In this document: positions 1-5,573 of the stretch, piece after piece
How the letters are laid out: each line of letters starts with the position of its first letter
How positions within the stretch are numbered: the first letter of the stretch is position 1
DNA from: JAWPNA01 sp045402695
GTDB lineage: Bacteria > Acidobacteriota > Polarisedimenticolia > JACPZX01 > DASXTC01
Length of the DNA: 9,316 nt
Assembly (NCBI GenBank): GCA_045402695.1
Contig: JAWPNA010000193.1
Location: 1-9,316, forward strand
Reading direction: 5' to 3'
Notes under the pieces: model-generated
Told to the model about the DNA's origin: nothing
Databases searched by the model: none
The model's input: the letters and a program-made list of their open reading frames with translations, nothing else
Translations under genes and position numbers: made by a program

Positions 1-40
1 TGCGCGGAGCCGGCTCCCTCTCCCCGCTGATCCTGACTCT

Positions 41-1030
41 TCATCGAGAGGCCGCCTCCGTCCGCCGGCGATAGCGGACATCACCGTAGAGCAGAACGAA
101 GAGGATGATTCCGTAAGGGATCACGGCCGCCGACAGGAGCAGGGAGAAGATCTCGAGCGGGATGAGGAGAGGCAGAGGGATCCCCGCGGGGTTCAGGATG
201 CTGATCTCCGAGCGCTGATCCAGCGCGCGCGCGAGCAGGCTCGTTCCGTACGCAGGAACCGCCGTGACCATGCCCACGATCAGTTGCAGCAGGAGGAGCA
301 CGAGCACCAGACACGCGGCCCGCACGACATAACGGCCCGCGAGATCCGTCCCGGGCGCGTCGCGCGTCAGCGACATGCTGCGGCGCAGTCCCTCGGCCGG
401 GCCCGCTCCCTCCAGCACGATGGCCTGCGGGTACAACGCCCAGCGCAGGACGACGTAAAGAATCACAGGCACGGCCCCCACAAAGACCACCAGACCAACC
501 GCGGCGCCTGCGAGATAGGCGAGTCTCTCCCCCGCCACGGTGGTGGCACCCAGAGCGATCCCGCCGGCGGAGCCGGCCAGGATTCCCGCGAGCACCACCA
601 TCCCCGCCACGGCAAGGAAGAAAAGGAGCGTTGCTGCGGCGATGCTTGGCAGACGGGGCCCCGTTTCGCGCAGTGCCCTGGCGGAAGAAACCTGGCGCCC
701 ACGGAGATGCTCGGCCACCATGAACGTCAGCAGCCCTGCCGTGAGACTGTTGAACAGGGCGTACACCATCCCGTTCGCCACTCCGGCCGCGAGGACCGTC
801 GCGACCTGTCGGACCAACTCCGGCGTCCGAGGATCTCCAAAAGCCCCCAGCGGCGCGCCGCCAAGCCACCAGATCCTGATCACCATGTTGACGATCCAGG
901 CGGCACCGAGGACGATGGCGGCCGGCACGTACAGCTCACGTCCTCGGGCGCGGTAGATGCGGCACGCCGACCGGATCAGATCGGGAATGCCGTGCGACCG
1001 CAGGAGCGTGCCCTCCAGACGAGGTTCCAT
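41..1030 (-). CDS. Polytopic membrane protein of unknown function (GDPD-membrane-domain-like)
   Basis: This 329-residue protein is strongly hydrophobic, with about six membrane segments visible near residues 34-54, 76-106, 130-160, 172-196, 234-257 and 285-316. The stretch around 195-222 (arginine, aliphatic run, then VLEGAGPAEGLRRSMSLTR) and the C-terminal ILFVLLYGDVRYRRR resemble the membrane domain found in YciC-like and glycerophosphodiester-phosphodiesterase-associated membrane proteins, which typically end in LYYDLRxRxE. No catalytic domain or signal peptide is visible, so no reaction can be named. Likely location is the inner membrane. The ATG at 1030 is the most upstream plausible start, but no Shine-Dalgarno sequence precedes it (CTGCCTCC lies directly upstream), so either it is leaderless or the true start differs. 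The gene is followed by the window edge and preceded by the outer-membrane stub at 1088-1297. The gene call is firm; the family link is tentative. Confidence 0.8.
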   Translation of the reverse strand: MEPRLEGTLLRSHGIPDLIRSACRIYRARGRELYVPAAIVLGAAWIVNMVIRIWWLGGAPLGAFGDPRTPELVRQVATVLAAGVANGMVYALFNSLTAGLLTFMVAEHLRGRQVSSARALRETGPRLPSIAAATLLFFLAVAGMVVLAGILAGSAGGIALGATTVAGERLAYLAGAAVGLVVFVGAVPVILYVVLRWALYPQAIVLEGAGPAEGLRRSMSLTRDAPGTDLAGRYVVRAACLVLVLLLLQLIVGMVTAVPAYGTSLLARALDQRSEISILNPAGIPLPLLIPLEIFSLLLSAAVIPYGIILFVLLYGDVRYRRRTEAASR

Positions 1031-1087
1031 GGAGGCAGGATGATACAGCAGGCCGGGCGCTCGATCGCGTCACTCCGAGCCCGTTGA

Positions 1088-1297
1088 TTACTCTCGTTCC
1101 GGCAAGATGCCCGGTCCCGCGCGGCGCAACGACTGGGACAGCCCCACCAGCGTTTCCTCGTCGAACTTGAACCGCACCGCGAAGAAGGGGCCCGCGTGGC
1201 GCCGATCGCCGTCTCCGAAGTCGGCATCGCTCAAACCGGTGACGTTGTATCCTCCCACCAGCCACGTGTCCCGCACGAGCCGGTAGTGACCACTTCC
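1088..1297 (-). pseudogene. C-terminal stub of an outer-membrane/surface protein
   Basis: The open frame runs from just after a TAA at 1298-1300 to the TAA at 1088-1090, about 69 codons. The only early start is a GTG at 1276, with no convincing ribosome binding site. The visible peptide has the pattern YRLVRDTWLVGGYNVTG, then SDADFG, then RRHAGPFFAVRFKFDEETL. That is the pattern of the final beta strands of large outer-membrane or surface proteins, which often read xGYNxxGFxDxDF...GPxxxxRxKFDExxL. Everything upstream of the tyrosine is missing: the reading frame stops exactly where base composition falls, at about 1290-1300. I therefore read it as the 3' remnant of a larger gene cut by an insertion or deletion rather than a functional 62-residue protein. 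A real small protein starting at 1276 cannot be excluded. Confidence 0.6.
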
Positions 1298-1461
1298 TTA
1301 AAACACTGACATAAAAGAAATTGCCGACTGCCTCTCAGTCAAGAACATCGCGAATATGAGCAGAAGGATAGGCCCAGTCAATCACTGACCGATTTGAGTC
1401 GAGCGAATGGCAGATGCGGCCGGGCGGGGCTGCATTCAGCGGAAAAGCAAGCGATTGCGGG
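1298..1461. other. AT-richer gene-free scar between the truncated gene and ETF-QO
   Basis: About 160 bases hold no intact gene and are visibly poorer in G+C than the flanks, for example the run TTAAAACACTGACATAAAAG at 1298-1317. Two short direct repeats are present: CACTGAC at 1304-1310 and 1383-1389, and CAGTCAA at 1336-1342 and 1375-1381. On the minus strand a 5-bp hairpin (GACTG-AGAGG-CAGTC) is followed only by a broken T-rich stretch, so it is a poor terminator for ETF-QO. The abrupt compositional change at the edge of the truncated gene points to a decayed insertion. Confidence 0.5.
1302..1388 (+). pseudogene. Possible HTH relic of a transposase-like protein
   Basis: Between in-frame stops TAA (1299-1301) and TGA (1386-1388), the plus strand reads NTDIKEIADCLSVKN followed by IANMSRRIGPVNH. 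The pattern IKEIADxLxVKN....SRRI resembles the helix-turn-helix tail at the C-terminus of IS200-like/REP-associated transposases and of DnaA-type domains (xxLKEIAxxxGVxxxxVSRxIKR). There is no start codon and the fragment is only 28 residues, so it cannot be a working gene. It lies in the AT-richer scar next to a truncated gene, which suits a mobile-element remnant. The match is by eye on a short, common fold, so chance similarity is a real possibility. Confidence 0.28.
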
Positions 1462-3183
1462 TTAGAGCTTGAGGTACTTCGGGCCGCCCTCGGTCGGGGC
1501 GCGCCAATCGATGTTCTGGATGTGATCGTCGCCGAAGATGTCGATTGGATCCAGGATGACGCAGGTCTTGCAGTGGACGCAGTTGGTGAAGTTGATCTGG
1601 ATGCGCTTGCCGGCGCTCTCCTCCACCAGCTCGTACACCTTGGCCGGGCAGAAGTTGGTGCAGGGGGCCACGCCGTAGGTGGGGATGCAGACGTCTACGC
1701 ACTTGGCCGGGTCGAGGATACGGATGTGGGAGGGCTGGTCCTCGCGATGCAGCGTCCCCGACTTGAAGACGTCCGTTAACTTGTCCACGATGGTCGAGGG
1801 ATCGTAGCCGGCCGGCTCCGGAGTTTCATGATGAACACGGGCCGCAGGCTCGAAGCCAAGGTGGTCGGGTTTGAGGCGCGTCAACTTCTTGGAGCCTCCC
1901 CCCGTCACCATGTGAATGCCTGTCGCCGCCAGTCCGCCGTAGAGACCCTTCTCGAAGGAAACCCTGAAGTTGCGGTCAGCCCACAGGTCCTTCATGACGT
2001 ACGATTCCTCGAGCCGTCGCTCGTACTCCGACAAGCTCTGCGCCGAGACATCGTCCTTTGCCAGCGCCTCCATGGCCGTCTCGGATGCCAGCATTCCCGA
2101 CTTCATGGCGTAGTGAATCCCCTTGAGCTGTTTCACGTTCACCAGACCCGCCGAGTCTCCAACGATCAGGGCCCCCGGCGCGTACGGGCGGGGCACCGAC
2201 CAGTAACCGCCCTCCGGGATCGTCTTGGCGCCGTAGGTCATCACCTCTCCGCCCTTGATGAACGACTGGATGAGAGGATGCTTCTTGAGCGCCTGGAGCG
2301 CAGCCTGGCAGTCGAACATCGGGTCCTTCCAGGAGAGGCTCGCCACGAAGCCGATCGAGTACATCTCCTCGTCCATCTCGTAAAAGAATCCGCCGCCGAA
2401 CTGATGGGACCGCAGCGGGAAGCCGAGCGTATGGAACACGAGGCCCTCGCCGGCCGTCTTCGGGACTTTGATCACTTCCTTGCAACCCAGCGAGTAGATC
2501 TGGGGGTTGCGCCCTTCGCGAAGTTGGTAGCGGTGAATCAGGTCCTCCGTGAGCGTGCCGTAGGGCCCCTCTCCGAAGATCGTGATCCGGGACATGATGT
2601 TGATGCCCGGCTCGAAGTTGGCCTTGCGGCCCCCGCCCTTCTCCAGTCCCTTGTCTCCCGTGCGCACGCCGGCAACTCGATCGCCGTCGTACAGGATCTC
2701 GACGCCGGTCGTCGCGGGAAACAGGTAGATTCCCAGCGACTCGGCGATCTCGGACAGCCATCGGGTCAACCTCTGCAGCGAGACGGTGTACAGCCCCTTG
2801 TTGCTGTTGCCCGGGGGGATCATGAAGTCCGGCACCTTCAAGTGCCCGTTCGGAGTGAGGTAGTAGAAGGCGTCCTTGCGGACCTGTAGCGCGAGGGGGC
2901 ACCCCTTCTCCTCGAAGTCGGGTATCAGCTCTCTCAGGGCCACGGGGTTGATCACCGCGCCCGAAAGCCCGTGATGGCCGAACTCGCGGGCCTTCTCGAT
3001 GACGCCGATCTCCAGCGAGATCGGCGTTCCCATTGAGCCGTGCGCGCCGGGCAAGCCGCTTGGGTCGCCGCCCGTATTGTGCCGCGCCACAAGCCGCGCC
3101 AGGTGGATCGCGCCGGCGAGGCAGCCCGGCCCGCCGCCCACGAACAGCACGTCGAGAGGGAACGATTCTCGTTTTTCGGGCAT
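1462..3183 (-). CDS. Electron transfer flavoprotein-ubiquinone oxidoreductase (ETF-QO)
   Basis: This 573-residue protein, close to the usual family length, moves electrons from reduced electron transfer flavoprotein to the membrane quinone pool, linking fatty- and amino-acid dehydrogenases to respiration. The FAD-binding motif VGGGPGCLAGA is at residues 15-25. The middle part follows the family pattern, including GLSGAVINPVALREL, DAFYYLT, FGEGPYGTLTEDL and GDSAGLVNVKQLKGIHYAM. The C-terminal iron-sulfur domain has Cys512 (FCPAKVYE) and Cys535, Cys538 and Cys541 (NCVHCKTC), the four expected [4Fe-4S] ligands; Cys495, 499 and 508 also match bacterial relatives. The ATG at 3183 follows an ideal Shine-Dalgarno GGAGGAG (3189-3195 on the plus strand) at 5 bases. 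Oddities are a cysteine where the FAD motif normally has its last glycine and a short insertion after the cluster motif. No etfA or etfB is present in the window, and the divergent neighbour is the small secreted protein. Confidence 0.96.
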   Translation of the reverse strand: MPEKRESFPLDVLFVGGGPGCLAGAIHLARLVARHNTGGDPSGLPGAHGSMGTPISLEIGVIEKAREFGHHGLSGAVINPVALRELIPDFEEKGCPLALQVRKDAFYYLTPNGHLKVPDFMIPPGNSNKGLYTVSLQRLTRWLSEIAESLGIYLFPATTGVEILYDGDRVAGVRTGDKGLEKGGGRKANFEPGINIMSRITIFGEGPYGTLTEDLIHRYQLREGRNPQIYSLGCKEVIKVPKTAGEGLVFHTLGFPLRSHQFGGGFFYEMDEEMYSIGFVASLSWKDPMFDCQAALQALKKHPLIQSFIKGGEVMTYGAKTIPEGGYWSVPRPYAPGALIVGDSAGLVNVKQLKGIHYAMKSGMLASETAMEALAKDDVSAQSLSEYERRLEESYVMKDLWADRNFRVSFEKGLYGGLAATGIHMVTGGGSKKLTRLKPDHLGFEPAARVHHETPEPAGYDPSTIVDKLTDVFKSGTLHREDQPSHIRILDPAKCVDVCIPTYGVAPCTNFCPAKVYELVEESAGKRIQINFTNCVHCKTCVILDPIDIFGDDHIQNIDWRAPTEGGPKYLKL

Positions 3184-3237
3184 CGCATCTCCTCCGGGAG
3201 ACCGGCAAGTCTATCACAGCCCCGCGCGGGAGCACGT

Positions 3238-3266
3238 TTGCCAACCGGACCATGCCGTACTAGAAT
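3238..3266 (+). promoter_or_regulatory. Sigma70-type promoter for the small secreted protein
   Basis: TTGCCA (3238-3243) and TAGAAT (3261-3266) each match the -35 and -10 consensus at five of six positions and are separated by exactly 17 bases, in a GC-rich background where such a pair is uncommon by chance. Transcription would start near 3273, giving a leader of about 40 bases before the ATG at 3313. It is the only good promoter seen upstream of the plus-strand genes to about 7027. Confidence 0.6.
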
Positions 3267-3275
3267 GCGAGCGCC

Positions 3276-3290
3276 TTGTTCAATCAACAA
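3276..3290 (+). promoter_or_regulatory. Dyad TTGTT-N5-AACAA at the predicted transcription start (possible operator)
   Basis: A perfect 5-bp inverted repeat with a 5-base spacer (TTGTT CAATC AACAA) sits a few bases downstream of the predicted start site, where a repressor could act. The half sites are short and no regulator gene lies nearby, so this is only a candidate. Confidence 0.2.
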
Positions 3291-3312
3291 CGTTACGGTG
3301 AGGAGGAGACAG

Positions 3313-3657
3313 ATGAAGAGAGTTGCTGCGATCGCGGGCGTGCTGGCGCTGATCATGGTTGGAACGCTTGCCTACGCTGGTGAGACCGCGAAGGCCGAGA
3401 AAGGGACGACGTGGACCGGCTGGATCACGGACGAGGCTTGCGGCGCGAAGAACGCCAACGCCGATGGGAAAGCCTGCGCCCTGAAGTGCCACGAAAAGGG
3501 CTCCAAGCTCGTCCTTTACACCGACGGCGAGAAGACGCTCGTGGGCCTCGACAATCAGGACGAGGCGGTCAAGCACGTCGGCCATCCGGTCGTCGTGACG
3601 GGCACCATCGAGAACGGCACGATCAAGGTGACCAAGATCGAGGAGAAGAAGGGCTGA
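3313..3657 (+). CDS. Small secreted protein, OB-like WTGWITDExCGAK family
   Basis: This 114-residue protein has a clear Sec signal peptide: positive MKR, a hydrophobic stretch to about residue 19, and a likely cut after AYA (residue 22). The mature part reads WTGWITDEACGAKNAN, then two further cysteines in CALKCHEKG, then LVLYTDGEKTL, then a beta-rich end GHPVVVTGTIENGTIKVTKIE. This arrangement matches small exported proteins common in Acidobacteriota and relatives (DUF5818-like, probably an OB-type beta barrel); the biochemical role is unknown. The three cysteines could bind metal or form a disulfide. The ATG at 3313 is chosen over longer in-frame starts because AGGAGGAG (3301-3308) lies 4 bases upstream and it begins the signal peptide. 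It has its own promoter upstream and an intrinsic terminator 38 bases after the stop, so it is probably monocistronic and may be well expressed. Confidence 0.88.
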   Translation: MKRVAAIAGVLALIMVGTLAYAGETAKAEKGTTWTGWITDEACGAKNANADGKACALKCHEKGSKLVLYTDGEKTLVGLDNQDEAVKHVGHPVVVTGTIENGTIKVTKIEEKKG

Positions 3658-3694
3658 TCGGATCGCGGCCTTCTTTCCGATGGAAGCGACAACG

Positions 3695-3720
3695 GGCCGG
3701 CGAGAGCCGGCCTTTTTTTT
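3695..3720 (+). terminator. Intrinsic terminator after the small secreted protein
   Basis: A 7-bp perfect stem GGCCGGC / GCCGGCC closes on a GAGA tetraloop (3702-3705) and is followed directly by eight T residues (3713-3720). This is a strong Rho-independent terminator for the plus strand. It ends only 10 bases before the start codon of the methyltransferase, so readthrough would be needed for the upstream promoter to reach that gene. Confidence 0.92.
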
Positions 3721-3729
3721 GGCAGGGAA

Positions 3730-4632
3730 TTGACTGAGCGCCCGGTCGCCGGCACCTCCCTCGGCTCGCTCTTCCACGGTGACTCCGTCAAATGGATGGA
3801 ATCACTGCCCGCCGGCCGCGCTCGGCTGATCATCGCCGATCCTCCCTACAACATCGGCAAGGCGGACTGGGACAGATTCCCCGATCGCCAGACCTATATC
3901 GATTGGACCCGTTTGTGGGTCAGCCGGGCTCACCGGCTGCTGGCGCCTGACGGAACGATGTACATCTGCGGGATGCCCGAACACCTCGCCAGGATCACGG
4001 CCGAGGTGGCGGCGATGTTCACTTCGCACCGCTGCCTTGTCTGGTTCTATCGAAACAAGGCCAGCATGGGGCGCGATTGGGGCCGCTCCCATGAGGGTGT
4101 GCTGCACCTCCGCAAGGGGCGCACGATGGTCTTCAACACCGACGATGTGCGCGTGCCATACAACCGCCACACGGTTCGATACCCTCAGCGGCCGCAGGCG
4201 GCAACGTCGCAGTACGGGAAGAGTTCCACCGTCCATCCGCTCTGGACGCCCCATCCACGTGGCGCCAAGCCTCGCGACGTGCTGGAAGTGCCCACGCTCT
4301 GCAACGGGAGCCGGGAGAAGACACGCCACCCCACGCAGAAGCCGGAGGAGTTGATCCGGCGGCTGGTCCTCGCCTCCTCCATACCGGGGGATCTCGTGAT
4401 CGACCCGTTCGGCGGGTCGGGGACCACCTACGCGATCTGCGAAGTCACGCGCCGGCGCTGGCTCGGCTGCGAGCGTGAGAAAGCCTACTGCCGTTTGATC
4501 GCCGAGCGGCTCGAGCGGCCCGAGGAATTCCGATCCGGACATGCGGATGAGACCCTGCAGAGTCGCGCTCGGCGACGCGATCTCCTGCGCGGGGCATCAC
4601 ATGCGATCGGCGCCCCGAAGGATCCAGGATGA
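3730..4632 (+). CDS. Orphan adenine-N6 DNA methyltransferase, beta class, YhdJ-like
   Basis: The protein (300 residues) transfers a methyl group from S-adenosylmethionine to adenine in a short DNA site. Motif IV ADPPYNIGK is at 36-44 (DPPY at 37-40, typical of N6-adenine enzymes). HPTQKP follows at 200-205, motif I DPFGGSGTT at 225-233 and a motif II acidic residue in GCERE at 246-250. The catalytic motif before the AdoMet motif defines the beta class. The stretches IDWTRLW....HRLLAPDGTMYI and the HEGVLHLRKG region recall E. coli YhdJ, so an ATGCAT-like target is possible but not shown. TTG at 3730 is preferred because the next ATG (Met23) would remove the conserved FHGDSVKWMESLP lead-in; only a poor AGGGA site precedes it. 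No restriction enzyme is visible, so it is probably an orphan or regulatory methylase. Its stop overlaps the hemH start (ATGA). Confidence 0.9.
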   Translation: MTERPVAGTSLGSLFHGDSVKWMESLPAGRARLIIADPPYNIGKADWDRFPDRQTYIDWTRLWVSRAHRLLAPDGTMYICGMPEHLARITAEVAAMFTSHRCLVWFYRNKASMGRDWGRSHEGVLHLRKGRTMVFNTDDVRVPYNRHTVRYPQRPQAATSQYGKSSTVHPLWTPHPRGAKPRDVLEVPTLCNGSREKTRHPTQKPEELIRRLVLASSIPGDLVIDPFGGSGTTYAICEVTRRRWLGCEREKAYCRLIAERLERPEEFRSGHADETLQSRARRRDLLRGASHAIGAPKDPG

Positions 4633-5573
4633 CACCGGCCGCGGCGCCCGTGGATTCCGTGCTCTTCATCGGCTTCGGAGGGCCGACCTCGCCCGAGCAG
4701 GTGATGCCCTTCCTGCGCAGGGTGATCGAGGGCCGCGGCGTGCCCGACGAACGCCTGCGCGAAGTGGCCCATCATTATGATGCCGTGGGTGGGCGATCTC
4801 CCTACAACGACCTGACGCAGCAGCAGGCCGAGGCGCTGGGGGAATGGCTGCTGAGCCGCGGCCGGCCGCTGCCGGTCTACGTAGGGATGCGCAACTGCGA
4901 TCCGTTTCTCACTGAGGCGATCTCTCGGCTGCGCGCGGAAGGGCGCCGGCATGCCGTCGGGGTCGTCCTCTCGGCGCACCGCTCCGAGACGAGCTGGGAA
5001 CGATACATGCGCGACGTGGAGGAGGCCCGCCGGTCTCACGGCAGCGCGGCGCCGGCGGTGACCTGCCTGCCGGCCTGCTTCGACCAGCCAGGCTATCTCG
5101 AAGCCGCGGCCTGCCGCGTGGAGGAGGCCTCCGGCCACCGCCGTGGCGCCTGGCCGGTGCACGTCCCGCTGGTCTTCACGGCCCATTCGATTCCGGCGCG
5201 CATGGCCGCGGGTTCTCCATACGTCGAGGATTTGATGGCCTCATGCCGCGGGGTCGCCGCGATCCTGGCTGTGAAGGACTGGGAGCTCGCGTATCAGAGC
5301 CGCGGCGGGGACCCTCGCGCCCGATGGCTGGAGCCGGATATCTGCCAGGTGCTGCGGGATCAGGCCGCGAAAGGCGTGAGGGAGATCGTGGTGCAGGCGA
5401 TCGGATTCCTCTGCGATCATGTGGAGGTGCTGTACGACCTGGACGTGGAGGCAGCCCGGCTGTGCGCCGAGCTGAAGATCACGCTGCGCCGCGCTCCCTG
5501 CGTGAACTCGCATCCGGCATTCATCGCGATGCTGGGCGAGCAGGTCCTGAAGGCGGCGGGGGCCGTTTCGTGA
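4629..5573 (+). CDS. hemH: Ferrochelatase (HemH/CpfC family)
   Basis: The 314-residue cytoplasmic enzyme inserts Fe2+ into a porphyrin in the last steps of heme synthesis. The catalytic histidine is His186 in FTAHSIP and the catalytic acid Glu266 in CDHVEVLYDLD; both match B. subtilis positions His183 and Glu264. Other family signatures are HYDAVGGRSPYND (49-61), VYVGMRN (83-89) and AYQSRGG (221-227). The residue corresponding to B. subtilis Tyr13 is Phe16 (IGFGGPT), so the sequence alone does not settle whether the substrate is coproporphyrin III or protoporphyrin IX, although YVGMRN-type sequences recall the coproporphyrin-type enzymes of Gram-positive bacteria. No C-terminal iron-sulfur cysteines or membrane segment are seen. 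The ATG at 4629 overlaps the methyltransferase stop (ATGA), and its own stop overlaps the next start (GTGA), so the three genes are probably translated in coupled fashion. Confidence 0.95.
   Translation: MTPAAAPVDSVLFIGFGGPTSPEQVMPFLRRVIEGRGVPDERLREVAHHYDAVGGRSPYNDLTQQQAEALGEWLLSRGRPLPVYVGMRNCDPFLTEAISRLRAEGRRHAVGVVLSAHRSETSWERYMRDVEEARRSHGSAAPAVTCLPACFDQPGYLEAAACRVEEASGHRRGAWPVHVPLVFTAHSIPARMAAGSPYVEDLMASCRGVAAILAVKDWELAYQSRGGDPRARWLEPDICQVLRDQAAKGVREIVVQAIGFLCDHVEVLYDLDVEAARLCAELKITLRRAPCVNSHPAFIAMLGEQVLKAAGAVS

Noticed and set aside
6..17. Perfect 12-bp palindrome GGAGCCGGCTCC after the membrane protein gene
   Set aside because: There is no loop and no T-tract, and such GC palindromes are common by chance here; too close to the window edge to judge.
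284..1087. Plus-strand open frame opposite the membrane protein
   Set aside because: It is rich in Arg, His and Gln with no fold signature; the opposite strand has clear membrane segments.
1828..2889. Long plus-strand open frame (353 codons) inside ETF-QO
   Set aside because: It is antisense to a clearly conserved gene, has an arginine/leucine-rich composition without motifs, and is expected in GC-rich DNA.
3040..3312. Longer N-terminus for the small secreted protein
   Set aside because: It would run through ETF-QO sequence and the promoter; the ATG at 3313 has an ideal ribosome binding site and begins the signal peptide.
3730..4632. Restriction-modification or other defence system around the methyltransferase
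   Set aside because: Neighbours on both sides are identified (secreted protein, ferrochelatase) and none is a nuclease or known defence protein.
5243..5569. Longer N-terminus for the HemY-type oxidase
   Set aside because: The extra 109 residues are hemH read in another frame; family proteins start just before the Rossmann strand, which matches GTG 5570.
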